DNA of 64,000 nucleotides from Pithys albifrons albifrons (lineage: Eukaryota; Chordata; Aves; Passeriformes; Thamnophilidae). Below are positions 20,880-34,110 of the stretch, piece after piece (the stretch's first letter is position 1; every line of letters starts with the position of its first letter). The position numbers and the translations under genes are program-made. A model generated the notes under the pieces. It worked only from the letters and a program-made list of their open reading frames with translations, was not told the DNA's origin and did no database searches. The DNA is taken from NCBI RefSeq assembly GCF_047495875.1, contig NC_092461.1, positions 45,029,601 through 45,093,600 on the forward strand, read 5' to 3'.

Positions 20880-22350
20880 AATTATTGGCTCAGACCAACT
20901 CAAGTGTGTGCATGGTGGGGAAGGGACAGGTCGAAATTCACAAAGATGGAGTAGTGCCCTGTTTCATACCCCAGCTCTCTTGCTTCTTGGGCTCCTTGCT
21001 CCTGGAGCAGCTGTCAATTTCTGGCACACTAAGAGCACTCCCATACAACTCCCAGGTGCCCCTAAGCCAGCCCCAGAATGGCTGGCACACTGGAAGCTCC
21101 ACCTTGTGGCGTGTGGCCATAGGGGGCCAGAGCAGAGAAAACCAGCACCATGCGGGTCAGTGTGTGATCATAGCCCTGCCTTTTCCTGGATGCCTGGCAG
21201 CTGGATCTACACTGGACCTAGGATGGTAGCTATAAATCTTTCCTTTTTTTATCTCTTTCTTCTCGTCCTAATCTCTTTTCCTGATATTTGGGTAACATAA
21301 TCTGAATAGGTTGGATTTTGCTAAGGTGTGTGGGTTAGCATAAGCTAAGTCATTGCTTTGTGAAATGCTTTATTTTGATTGAATGCTGCCCTTTAAACTT
21401 CTGCCAAGTTGCCTTATTTTCCAAAGTTTGCCAGTAAAAGAGTGTTATTTGACCTCCTGAGAAAAGTGTGCAGTGTCTTCTCCCAAGGTATAAAAGAACT
21501 GAAAGCCCTTTCAATAGATCTGGTGAGTGGACTTTTGGAGATCTGTATATTTTTAAAGTAAAACCCCTTTGGTGAACTCATGGCTTGAACCTGATGTCTC
21601 ACATTTTCTGGCATAGTTGTAGCAAGATACTTTTGAGACATGAGAGAATTTCTTTAGTTTGGGGATAGCTGCTTGCCACAGATGACGGGAGAAACCTATA
21701 TTGGTAGAAGCCACTTTCTCCAGCAGTAATATGGCAGCAAGAGAAAGTGCTCAACTGATCCAGAGTGTGACTACCACGTCAACAGGACTATGTCCACAGC
21801 TTGGACCAAGGAACATCGAAATTGCAACCACCAAGCCTTGTTGCTGGATCCAGCGGGGTTTACGGATCCTTCCAGTTGCTGGGGGGGGTCCACAGCTCTG
21901 CTCTGATTTCCCATACAAGCACTGCAGCCTCACTCCAGCACTATGCAGGCATCTACCAGTATTGAATCCCACCTATCTGCCATGTCCTGCCAACACTGAC
22001 TCTCCAACTGTTCTGTCAGGTTTTCTGAGCATTGAGGAAGTGAAACACATGGAAAGGTGGCCATCTTGTCTCTGTCCTGTGGCCACATGTGTTTTTTTCA
22101 GGTGGGAAAGGCCAGCTGCCATCCTGATTTGGTTCAGTGGCTGGGGCTTGGGAGGTTTCTCCTCATCAGTTTTATCAGCATGCTTGCTGACATTCTTCTT
22201 GGTAACCATTATTTCACTTACATCTGGGCATATTTGGTACCTCTGTATTGGAGAAATGGGAAATACTGCATAAGAGGCAGGAGACTTCTGTCCAAGGTCT
22301 CTACCCCACCAAATTCTCTCAAACTGAGGCACAGAAACAAAGGCAATTGA
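20880..22350. other. GC-richer block of unknown origin
   Basis: About 1.5 kb that is visibly less AT-rich than its surroundings. It contains TATA-like AGGTATAAAAGAA near 21486 and overlapping open frames on both strands (20885-21229, 20908-21300, 21701-22273 and minus-strand shadows). None of these frames shows a domain, signal or splice context I recognise, and frames open on both strands suggest composition rather than coding. The texture (promoter-like stretch, compositional shift) would fit an old retroviral LTR or other transposon, but I could not find matching ends or a target-site duplication. Confidence 0.35.
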
Positions 22351-22610
22351 TAAAACTGAGACAATTTTGAAAGAGTAAAGCTCAAAATCCAGTCACGTCA
22401 GTGTGACTCAGAGAGTAGAGCAGCAGCACAGAAACAAAAGCTAATTGTGACATAGCTCCTTTGCTTAGCCTGAAGGATTTTTGCTCCTGGATTAAATTTG
22501 TACTTTTTTTTTTAATCTCATAACTTTTAAAAGCTATGAAAGAAGTCTCATATATACATTTTCAATGAAAAGTTTCACCCAGGTAGTGAATTACATCTTG
22601 TAACTAGTTT

Positions 22611-23288
22611 CACAGAATCACAGAATACACTGAGTTGGAAGGAATCCACAAGGATTTTAAAGTCTAACTCAGCCCTGCACAGGACCATCCCCAAAAGTGA
22701 CACCATGTACCTGAGAGAATCATCCAAATGCTTTTTGAACTCTGTCTGGCTTGATGCTGTGACCAGTTCCCTGGGGAGCCTGTTCCAGTGCCCAACCACC
22801 CTCTGGGTGAAGAGTCTTTTTCTAGTATCTAACCTAAACCTCTTGTGACACAACTTCAGGCCATTCCCTCGGGACCTGTCACTGGTCAGAAAAGAGATCA
22901 GTGTCTGCCCCTCCTCTTCCACTCGTGAGGAAGTTGCAACTGTAATGAAGTGTCCCCTCAGTCTCCTCTTCTCCAGGCTGAGCAGACTAAGTGATCTCAG
23001 TCTCTCTTCATACATCTTCTGCTCAAAGCCCTTCACAATCTTTGTTGCCCTCCTTTGGACACTCTCTGATAGCTTAATATCGTTCTTATAGTGAAGTGAC
23101 CAAAACTGCACGCAACATTCAAGGTAAGGCTGAACCAGTGCAGAGCAGAGTGGGACAATCCCCTCCCCTGACCAGCTGGTGATACTTTGCCCAGAACACA
23201 GTTGACCTTCCTGGCTGCCAGGACACTGCTGACCCATAGTTAAGTTGCCATCAACCAGCACCTCCAGGTCCCTTTCTGCAGCTCTGCT
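22611..23288 (-). mobile_element. CR1 LINE 3' fragment with C-terminal ORF2 remnant
   Basis: On the plus strand it starts with CACAGAATCACAGAATACACTGAGTTGGAAGG, the reversed CR1 tail. On the minus strand a frame from 23261 reads CR1 ORF2 C-terminal motifs: [31 protein letters not shown] and VVGHWNRLPRELV. The frame then runs past the CR1 coding end into the 3' UTR and flanking bases, so its last 40 or so residues are not CR1 protein. The copy is moderately diverged and 5'-truncated; the catalytic part of the reverse transcriptase is absent. Confidence 0.92.
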
Positions 23289-26054
23289 TCATAAATTCAT
23301 CCCAAATTTGGAATGTCCTTTATGTCATAATCAATAATCAGCATCAGGATATTTAACCATAACAGCTGGCACAATTAAAAGTTAAGGAGAGTTGAGCACA
23401 GACTGGTGCTTGGATCTTCAAAAGCTCAGTAAATCAGCTTTAATAGAGTTGAGATGCCTTTCTCCAAATGTGTAAGCAACCTTTCACCTGATGACACAAT
23501 TATTTTCTGTATTGCCTGGGCTACATTTTGAAATCAAAAATGTTCCTGTTAGCACTGTTGCTGTTCTCTTTTACTACTATTAATGTATTATCTACTCTGC
23601 CACACTTTTGTGTAAAGTATATTTAACGTAAGATTCATTAATTTTCTTAATATTCTTATTTAAATAATAGTAATTGAAATTATTTTGTCAAGTGTTGGTT
23701 TGCCAGATTTATGGAAAACTATTTTCATTTGCTGTTTTCCAAAGGAGTCAAAGAATTCAGTAGAATGTCTTTTGTCTTCGGCCACCAGAACAAAAGGCTT
23801 AGTCATGCACCCTGAAAATTTCAGTTCATGCTTCTCTACTCTGTAAAGTACAAGGTAGAATCCTTTTCTTTGTCAGCATCTGCTGCAGGATTTTCACTAT
23901 GACTTAGAATCTACAATTATTTAGCACAAAATTAAATTAGGCATAAAAATATATCCAAAAGAACTCTTGATTTCTTTCTACACAGGAAATAATCAGGCTT
24001 GTAAAGATGTGCATGTGCTTCAGTGAGAAGTGAGATGATGGGCATCTTTGGCAAAGTGTAAAGACGTCAGCTGCTATTTAAATTATATGATGAGCAAAGA
24101 CAGATTATTACGCAAGAGGTGCTCAGATGTAACCATAGGATTCATGGGCATTATCCATGTAATTTCCTTGTCACATTGCATCATTTAGAATTACATATTC
24201 TGGTTTGGGTTGGGGTTTTTCTTTGTGGGGTTGGTGCTTTTTTAGGTTGAAAAGTCAGAAAATAAACTGTAATTATGTCTGAGGAGACTGAAGCCACCAC
24301 AAAACACTAAAAGAGCCATTTCTATGAAATAAAGAACTTTATAAAAGAACTTAATGCATATGATACTTCTGTATTTCCATGCATTAATGTACATCCTGTG
24401 TCTCAGAATTATATGACATCATGCTTTGTTTGTTATCTCATACTCTTTATAAAATCCAGAAATAAACACAATTGCAACATAATGTTGTCTCTGGGCACAA
24501 GAAATAAGCAGTTGGATCTGAATTTCTTTTCCATGTTTCTCACTGCCTCTTGAAAAATGCTGTTCTATTTTTCAAATTTAAATTTGCCTACATGTCATGA
24601 TGGCCTAAACAACAGTGGAAAAACCCCAACAAAACAAAACAAACTTTTACTAGGACATCAGCAAAATGTAAAACATTTTCCTCCAGGCTGTTGTTTTTTG
24701 GAAGCTTATAGAATGCTGAGAAAAAAATTGACTGAAAGAAAAGGAGTGTAGAATTACTGTTTTCTGAAAACTGACTTCTTACATGGCTGTAAACTAGCAC
24801 TCATTAGCCTGGTACTCACAGACAGTCTTGCTGTTCATTTATAAATGTCTTTCTATAATTGTGTTTAATTCCAAATATCTATTTTAAAACAGTGCTATAT
24901 TTTGTCTGTTTCCTGTCCTGAAAAATAAAAGAAAATATTGAAGACTAATTATTTTTTATTCTATTTTTAGATTTTCTAGGGTATAAATAATAAAATCAGA
25001 ATATTCAGAAAGTTGTGTCTGGTATTTTCTGGTACTTTATATTTGTGCAATTCCACATAACCCTTTGCTTTATATTTATTCCCATAAAACTATCATAATT
25101 AATTAGGTTTTCAAAAGTTCATCAAGGGAATTTTTATGTCCTTATTTTGAGAAACATGTTCTTAATTTATGACATAACAGATATAAATAAATTTATATCT
25201 TGGAAGAAGGACTAATGGGGACAGAACAGTTCCCAGCATGTGAGAGGTTCACTTTTTTAAGAGAACCAAGAATAAGCTTCACAGCTCTTAATATTCTGTT
25301 TATCAAATTTTGTTTTGGTCAGAAACAAATACTTGTGGATTTTGCCAAGCTGTGTGGTGGAGCATAATCTCACTAGTCATCATGAGAGTCTGTGGCACCT
25401 TTGAATAAGTGATGCTTTGCATCAGACCTGGAGTCAGCTTGGCTGTGTCTTCCTCTCTTATTTGCTTCCTGGTTCTGAAATGGTTGTCTTATGGTTGTTT
25501 GGTTCTCCATTCCCTAAACGACTTGTGACAAAAATATTTGTTCTTTGTTAGTGTGAAGTAGTAAAATGGTTTTGAACTGTTTCTTTTGAGAAACATACTT
25601 GTTACTTGCAATTTTGCTTTTATTAAATGATGTCCAGTCACTGGCCGCAAAAGAGAAGAAATGGGTGCCAAATGCAGTGAAGTACATCAGAAAAGTATCT
25701 GAAATAGACTGGAGAAGTGAACTAAATCAGTCAATTTTAATTGAGAAATAAAGAATACATTTTCCATGCAAGACAGTATTATTCATTAGAACAAATTAAC
25801 AGATAAACAGATTCTTAAACATTCTTTCATCAGGAGAGCATTTTCATTAGTTTTATTGCAGGATCCAGTACAGAGGTACCAGGATTGTATTTTATGGCTT
25901 GATCAAGATAAAAAGCAAAACTACAGTCATTAATCTGTGTTACCAGCAGGGGTGTTTGGATAAAGAGTTTGTACATTTCACAGATTGTTGGTCAGTCAGT
26001 AGAGAGGTAGAACCATGGAATTAAAAAACACAAAAGGTTCACTGAGTAGTATGT
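23289..26054. other. AT-rich non-coding stretch
   Basis: No gene, RNA or repeat signature recognised. There is a G/T-rich patch near 24201-24245 similar in texture to other low-complexity tracts in the window. Confidence 0.4.
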
Positions 26055-26480
26055 TTGCTCAGGACCCCCTATGGATACCAGCACAACAGAGCATCAGAGT
26101 CAGTCCCAGCAGCCCAGGCAGGGAACAGGGCAGGCTGTGAGAGCAGCCTGAGGCAGCCACAGCCCCAGCATCCAGCACCTCCCTGGGGACAGGGCAGGCC
26201 GAGACCATTGCAGGACAGCATCCTCCTGGAGTCCTCATCAGGCCCAGTGACAGAGGAATGGAGGTCAAACAGAGCCCTGGGACCACTGGGCAGAGCTCTG
26301 GGAATGGGCTGAAACTAGGCCAGGATGTTAGCGTGTGAGGGCCAGGATCAGACAGTGCCAAGGCTGGGCAAGGTCAGGCTGCCATGTGGCAGGAGTTGTG
26401 TCTCAGGGGAGTCATGCCCAGGACCCTGGCAGGATTTCTACTGGGGAAGGCAAAGCCCTCCACTTACTGCAACCAGGCTA
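26055..26480. other. GC-rich block of unknown origin
   Basis: About 430 bp markedly richer in G and C than the neighbourhood, with CAGCAGCCCAGG/CAGGGCAGG-type purine-pyrimidine texture but few CpG dinucleotides, so it is not a classical CpG island. Overlapping frames at 26055-26312 (+) and 26059-26361 (-) are both open, which argues for composition rather than a gene. It could be an old transposon or a fragment of a non-coding exon; I do not recognise it. Confidence 0.35.
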
Positions 26481-29400
26481 GTGACAAGTGTCTTCCATTT
26501 TTGAAGGCTTTACTAAACAAGTACTAGATGTTTCTTTTAATGCCTGAGGCATGGTCCACACCTGGTCGTGCTGTGACCGGGATTAGAGTGACCTAACAGA
26601 TAAAGCTGAGGAACACAGATGCCAAAATCAGGGCACATAATTATCTCCTTACCAAGTTAGCTATAGCAGCATGGGGTGATTCTGTAGGAACCCTTTGAAT
26701 GACTGCATTTGCCATCTGCTATTCACTTGCAAAGCATTGTGTTTCTGCTCATCACTCCTCAATGTTCACAAGCAGCTACCTTCAATCATAAACAGGAATG
26801 GTGTGAGCCATTCCTCTGAAAGAGCAACTCTGTTCGGTAATATGGCATCAGCATGTGTTGGTAATGAGCAGTTAATGTTAACATTGGTGGTAAGATAAAG
26901 GTCTATTTTGAATCTAATTTTCTAGTGTACAGAAATCACTGGTGTTTTGTTGTGAACAAGGGTTGCTTGTACATTTAAGCTGATAAGAGAAATTACATTC
27001 ATCATTTTTTACATTTATCATTTTAGCCATTCTTTGCAATATTATTTATGGAACTTTTCAGATAGGTATTAGTCTGCTTAAGGGTTCTGTTCAGTCCATG
27101 GTGAACAGAAGACTGAATACAACAAAAGAAGCTTCTCTCCTCCCTTGACAAGATATACACTTGGATGGGATCGGTTTACTGAAGCACAGATCAATGTTCT
27201 GACTTTTCAGAATATATAAAAAGGGAATCAAACCTCAGGGTAATTATAAGCATGCAACAGTAGTTCCCTGCTGCCTTTCAAAGTATAATTTTTCTCTGTC
27301 AAGAAAAAAGAAACTACATAGAAAATATTTTTAGTACTTAAAAAGATGGTTTGTATTTTTGTATTATAGAGAATAATGTAGATAAATTTTAAAATAAAAA
27401 TTGATAGCCTGCTAGCATTCCTCTTGTACACTACCCAGCCTTCTTCTGATGTATATCAAAATGTATTGTTTCAATATAAAGTTTATATTTGAAAACATAT
27501 AAAACATGGGGTTTGTGGACTTTTTTCCCTCAGAGCTGATTTATTAATCTGTTATTTCTCCACCCAGAAACAGTGCTTGCATATTCAGATGTTAAAAATA
27601 ACTTCATAGCAACTGACTTGTCTTTACATCCTGTGCAAGACCACTCCAGAAACCATTACTGCCAGCATTCCAGCTCTCTTGTCAACAACTAGCTGCTCTC
27701 AGTTGCTGATGAAACCATCTAGAGCAGTTCAGTTATTAGAGTCTGCATGTAATAATGTCAACACCATGATTTTTTTATAAATAGAAATAGAAAACTAAAA
27801 GGTAGAAGATAAAAAATCTAGTTTGAAAATTTGGTCACATTTGATGTAGAAGAGAAACTAGCAAAATCTGAAATGCTAACTGGAAAAAATATGTTTTCCG
27901 GAATAGAAGGATACCATAGGTTATCATTTAATTTTGAAACTCAAGAAATAAACTTTTGAACTAGATTAAGAAAATTTTACCTGACAGTTTTCTAATCAAA
28001 CACCAAAATGATATAAGCTTCCAAATGTTTTGTAATAGAGGTATTCTGTGATCATAAATACTTTGGCATTACTTTTCTTTGCTGTTAACAATAATAACAA
28101 TAAAAAGCAGAGTAAATATATCTCAGCATAAAATTTTGCATTATTATTTTTAATTGAATTCATTTGAGATATGAGTCTAGTAATTTCTTCCTTGAGTTCA
28201 GGATCTTCACTTTATGAAATTCAAATATACAAAACTCTTTTTAAGATAAATTGCCTTCATGCCTCTATCCTGTGGCAACATTTTTCACTGTATCTGATTT
28301 ACTGCTAGATTTTAATAGGAGAGCCTAGATGTAAATGAGGAATTCAATACCATTAAACACTATAATTAAATAAATAAAGCTAGTATACACTTCATTATAA
28401 CAAAATCAAATTAATGATGTTCTCAACTGTTGATGACATGCCATTTGACATAATTTTGTTTGGCTTTATATATTCATATTATTAAACCAAAGAGTCATCT
28501 TCTACGACATAGGTTGGAAATCACCTTGACTTAAGTTCTTATTTCAGTTGTTTTTCTGAGATCTCAACTGGAAATATTAGAAGAAATAAGATTTACATGT
28601 GTAATGTACTGGCTACAAACTAAATTTTCCTTCATAACCAGATACACAGTTGTATAGGAAATGTGGGTCCATGAAAATAATTATGATCTTCTAAATTGTT
28701 AGTTTGACTGGGTCAAAACTCAATAATTATTTTTTAATTTCCAACAGTTGTAAACTCCTTCTGTCCCTCCCTTTGCAAAATATTTCCACTGCTTATACAT
28801 TTTTTCACTCTAAAAAAATCCCGATACATCATTGGATTTTTTTTCCATCTAATGGCATTATAAGATCATGCAGATATCCATAACTTTTTATTTTTTTCAC
28901 CTCCACCCTTCCTAGGTCAGAATTCTCTAGAAGTTATGGAAAGCTAAATTCTGAATCTACTGAGCACATAATCAGCAAAAGTGAGTTCTGTGACTTTGGT
29001 TATGCAAACTATTCAGTTTTCCATGGAAGATGAAATGTGGTCCAAAATAATCTTTCCACCTTGCACCTTTTCATTTTAAATAGTAGCCACTGGAAATTTC
29101 TACTTGCATAACAGAATATGAAATTTACTTCTCCTAATTCTTAGATACTGACGTAAGCACTTAACAGCAGTTTTCCTGTCTGACCAGTGCAGTGACTATA
29201 GGAGGATAGGCTTTGTTGTTTAAAAATATATCTTTACAATTCAAAATATCATCTTGGTTTCTTAGTTATTTGAATCTGACAGACTTAAGTAATTCTGAAT
29301 ATACCTGTAGGTCATGTATAGCTGAAAATGAAACTAATAGTTGATCTAATGATGCCTGTGGTTAATCTGTCATGGATAAAACATCAGTGTTGCACAGCTA

Positions 29401-32400
29401 TTATATAATCAGTAAAAGAAAATATGCTTAAAGTAGGATGTGAACAGTCCACAGTAATGCTGAATTAACAGTATAGGATATGAAAATCATTCTGCATTGA
29501 ACTAAGTGACTATACTGTTTCCAGAGTGAGGTAACTAACCAAAGCATGATGATACTTTAAGATTAAGCATCATATCAGCTTGACTCAAAATGAATGTATG
29601 TTTGAAAGGTGGGTGTATATTAATAATTCCATATGGTAAACCTGAATTAATAAACCTAGTTTCTCAGTCAGAAGAGAATTTTGTGCAAGAAGACAAATCC
29701 ATCACCTCAAATACTGGCCTCCACGAGTTGTGGCAATCGGGTCAGTTTTGAGGAGAAGATATAAGGAATCTATAATTAGTCTCAGTTACTTCTGTATTTT
29801 GCTTTACTGTTTATACTGAGTTTTCAACATGCTTCTGCATCTATCTCTAATATAATTTTGGAGAATTTTCCTACACACAACTCACGTATGAAGATAAGTC
29901 TTCTTAGGGATACTATGAAAATCCATGTTATCATGTCTGTTTAGAGTCCATAACAAAGATTGGAAACTTTCTGTATATTATTTGATCAAACTAACATAAG
30001 GAATACCCAAAGTGTCAAACATATTCTGGCTAAAAGGAGTAACAGCTTATCTGTGAAGATAATAATATGTATTATTGGTCTACTTAAAGTATTAAGAGTC
30101 TAATCATAATTAAAAAAATGATAATACTAAAAATGCAGGTGATTTCCAATTACAACACTCAGTTCAAATGAATTCAGGAAAATAATATCTTCAATAACAC
30201 AGTTAAAACTGTAAAAAAACCTGAGAAAAAAACACCCCAAAACCAATCAAACAAATAAAAGAAAAAATCTCTTTTAGTTTAATCCCCTTTTTTCTTGTGT
30301 TCCTTTCATGTATCCAGTGTTCTTCTGAATCCTTATTTCAACATTATGTTTTACACAGAAAGGTAAAGGCCTAAAACCAGGTTAAAACAGCTCAGAGCAA
30401 GAGAAATCCAGAATCATGCAAACCTGTATGGGCAAGTTAGTAAAATGCCTAGAGAAATTTCTTAGGGATGGGGCAAAAAACCACATTTAGTTGGCTGTGC
30501 TGCAAAAGATCTGTGGAGTCTTTTCTTCCCAAGTAACAAACTAAATGACAATAAGGAGAAATTTCAGGTGAGATTCAAGGAAGAATTGGGAAAATGTAAT
30601 AGTCTGTGGGTAGGGATGTGGCATACCAGTAGTTTTTTTCAAAATTCAGTTAAAATTTAAATATAAATTTAGTCTTGATGAAGGTTTAATTTTATCCTTT
30701 TACAATGTTATTCAATGTACATGGTCAAATGTATATTTTTACCCTAAGCTCCAAGTCATTCTTTCATGGAGATTTTCTCTTAGAGTCTCAAGACCTATAT
30801 CTTTCACAAAAAAATAAAAATTGCTTTTGTATACTATAATCTATTTTTATGTTTTTAAACCCACATCACATACGTCAAGTAAATGTGTGTCTGTGCATAT
30901 GTTTGTTCTGGTTCTTGACATAGAAATTTGCACTGATATCACTGTTTACCAGTTGCAAACCTAAGATGACTACCATCTTGAGCAGCGTGTATTTTGACAT
31001 CACAACCGCTCTTAACGGATTTTCCATGTGCCCAGTAGAATATATTCTGCCCCACAGGCTGCTGCATACATATGTAAAATCCATCTTTTTGCCTCTGATC
31101 TATTCAGGTAATTTTTTTTTGACTTATGCAAATCAGATTTTGTCCAGAAGAGATGCACTTGAAATAATGAGGCAATGAAGTCTCAAAGGAGAGAGCTTCT
31201 GCAGAACAGGGGGGAGGTTTTCAAATTATTTGCATGCCAGCCATGTAAATGCACTTTCTCTTGACAGATATCTTACACTGAAATTAAAAAAAAAAATCTG
31301 TTGCAATCACCATGTCACTGGAAAGATGGACAAGAATGTAAATAGACAAAAGATGAACTATAAGTGTACTGTAAGCTTTACTAAAGGTAGAAAAATCTTG
31401 CCAGACCTTCACTGTTCATCCTGAGGATACTGCTTTTATAAATGACAATATGCTATCTCTAATCAAGCTCCTGAATACCTTGTTGAATACATTGTATTTG
31501 TTATTGCCAAATAAAAAAATGCTGCAAGCATTGCATACAGTATTTCTGACTCTGTCAAGATGTGAGGTTTTTTGAGTCATGGTTTTATGCTCTAGTGTAA
31601 AGCTGTCATTTCATAGATTTTACCTTAATATGATATATATAGCCATGAAGTTCCTGGAGGAGTAACAACTCCTTCTCAGATATGTTACAGTGCAGACTAT
31701 AAAATAATTATTACAAAATTTTAAAAAATCAGAATTTTTTTTATAGGTGTTTGTCTTATTCACCTTGAGGAGTTAAAACACTAAGCAAATGGGAAAAGTC
31801 AAGTAATGACAATGTCTGTCGCAAAACAGCTTATCGTCTAAGTGTAGTTAATCAAGAATAGTTAAGTAGTCTGCAGGAGCAACATATCAGAATGAGCAGA
31901 GAAAGGTGATTTGTTAAATGGCATACTCAGCCTAACTTTGGAAGAACAGAGAAGTTTCCCTGGGATTTGTGATGCAATTTAAAAGCTCATTGAAAACTGA
32001 TGAGAGTATGAAGAAAAAGGTATTCCTTTGACTAAGAAGAAAAAGGGGTGCATTAAATTACTTTACCCATCTGTTTCAGTGTGTATAGATGTCTCTGCTT
32101 AATGAGTTGCTGTGGTCCATTTTAATACTTTGGCATTGTATTAAATATCATGCTAAATAGATGACTGGAACTTTTTTCATGAAATGTGTGCTTATATGTG
32201 CATTTGTATGTGACACGTAAAAGATGGGAGGGGTGAAATTTTCATGTCAAGAGCTAAAGATCATTTCATGAGGGCTTTAACACTTAGGATTGTAAAGATT
32301 CATAAGATATTAAGTTTATGTAAAATTTAATTTTTCACAATATGCCTTTGATCAATATTAAATAAAATTAATTTAAAGAAACAGCTCTGCAGGTGATATT

Positions 32401-32777
32401 TCCTAGTACCTGCTTAGTAAAACTAACCTTATTGTCAATGTTGTGGCTGTTAGGAGCATTAGTGGATCTGAAAACAATGTTGTTTTCATGTAGCTTTAAA
32501 GAACATTCCCACACTTATGGTGGATTCTGGGAATTTAAAGGAAGCCACAGAGTTTGATCTGAAGTGAGGGACATACTGTAATTTTGGTAGTAATAGCTCC
32601 AGATAGGTTTTCCTCAGAGGTTTAGCAATAAGTCAAACTCCAAATAGAAGATGAATTCTCAGAGCTTTCAGATGCCAAACATCAAGGGAAACAACTTGGG
32701 TTACAGATATCCAGGCTTAGAAGTAATCAGTGGTGTAGAAGTTTAAGAAAGTCCTTGCAACCTTTTGAAATCTGAAA

Positions 32778-32809
<32 letters not shown>

Positions 32810-33502
32810 AAAAAAAAGAATGTATTGCACTGACAGCCAGAGGAAGATACCCTTTATATATGAAAAACTACTTTTGGCAAGATAATAGAGCATACTATTG
32901 CATATAAGAACATTTTGACTGCAGATAGACCTCTCCTTGGCAAAAGATTCAAAGTTGCTAAAACTTGGATGGTAAAGCAGATCTGTTGAACTCTGTTGGA
33001 TGAAGGGTTTTATTACAGACCTGACCTCATCATTTTAGCACACTTCAGAATTTGAAAAAAGATTCTGGGTTTTGCTTTAAGACAGGTCCAAAACGTCACT
33101 TGAAGACATTAATTGATGTAACATGTACTTAGGTCCTTCAACCATCCCTTTCATAATACAGGTGAATCAAGATTATATTATTATTTAAAAACTCCAAGGT
33201 TGGTATTACAGATTTTTTGTATGTTCATGTGCCTATGCAATAGCTCTTCATGAGGATTTTTCTGGTGGTCCATCTCCAATTTCAGATGGAAACATGGGAT
33301 AAATCAGGCTGGGGGGATGTAATGAATAGATGAAGATTACAAGGTCATCATGAGATGATGACATTTATTTCTCTTTCTAACAAATAATAATTACATATTG
33401 TATTTTTAGTAACATTGTTCTGATAATGGACAACCTATTGTATTCTTTCTTTATACCATATTGCTCTCATAAACTCCTGGTGTGTTATACATAAAAACTT
33501 TG
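26481..33502. other. Long AT-rich stretch, no gene recognised
   Basis: About 7 kb without a recognisable gene, RNA gene or transposon. Open frames (26695-26898, 27228-27431 minus, 30875-31084 minus, 30966-31178, 31230-31424) are short and featureless. The only distinctive local feature is the A-tract repeat at 32775-32820. Confidence 0.4.
32775..32820. repeat. A-rich tandem repeat with about 10-bp period
   Basis: A-runs interrupted by single G residues at 32787, 32798, 32808 and 32818, giving an 11-, 10- and 10-base spacing. Phased A-tracts can bend DNA, but here the interruptions are minimal, so the tract may simply be a decaying poly(A). Confidence 0.75.
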
Positions 33503-34057
33503 AATTACAGGATAACTGAGGTTAGAAGGGACTTAGGGAGGTCACCTGGTCCAAAGCAGGGCCAACTAGAGCCAGGTACTCAGGAACATGTCCAGACAGC
33601 TTTTGGATGTCTCGAAGGAGGAGGAGTCCACAATTTCCCTGGGCAACCTGTGCTACTGACTGGTCAGTAAAAACGGTGTTTCCTCATGTTCAGATGGAAC
33701 CTTCTCTGTTTAATTTTGTGATCATTGCTTCTTGTCCTGACATGATGAAAAACCCCCTGTCTCTGTCTTTGTACACTGCTCTCAGGTATTTATGCTAATT
33801 GATAAGTTCCCTCTGAACCATCTGTCCTCCAGGCTGAACAGATCCAGCCCTCTCATCTTTTCCTTCTTTAAAAGATGTTCTGGTCTCTTAATCATCTTCA
33901 TAGCCTTTTCTGGACTCTATCAGGTACGTTTACATCTCTTTTGTACTGGATAGCCCAGAATTGGGCCCACTACAAATGTGGTTTAACCAGTGATGAGGGG
34001 AAGGATCACATCTCCTCACCTCCTGGCAACACTCCTCCCAATGTGGTCCAGAACACC
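33503..34057 (-). mobile_element. CR1 LINE 3' fragment
   Basis: On the plus strand 'ACTGAGGTTAGAAGGGACTTAGGGAGGTCACCTGGTCC' is the reversed CR1 tail region. It is followed by diverged CR1 C-terminal coding sequence (for example 'TTTTCTGGACTCTATCAGGTACG' and 'TACTGGATAGCCCAGAATTGGGCCCA'). It is about 555 bp, 5'-truncated and older than the copy at 250-2001. Plus-strand frames at 33482-34132 are antisense readings. Confidence 0.88.
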
Positions 34058-34063
34058 TCGCAC

Positions 34064-34110
34064 ATGCAGATATACAGACACACACAGACACACATGCATA
34101 TACACAAATC
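34064..34110. repeat. CA-rich simple repeat
   Basis: An imperfect (CA)n-type tract with interspersed GATA and TGCA, directly after the CR1 fragment. Confidence 0.55.

Noticed and set aside
21701..22273. 190-codon frame as a host gene
   Set aside because: No domain, no supporting splice context, and the opposite strand is also open; it falls in the unexplained GC-richer block and is better described as such.
28501..28540. AGGTTGGAAATCACCTTGAC as a CR1 tail
   Set aside because: The match is short and neither CR1 terminal repeats nor the next CR1 blocks follow.
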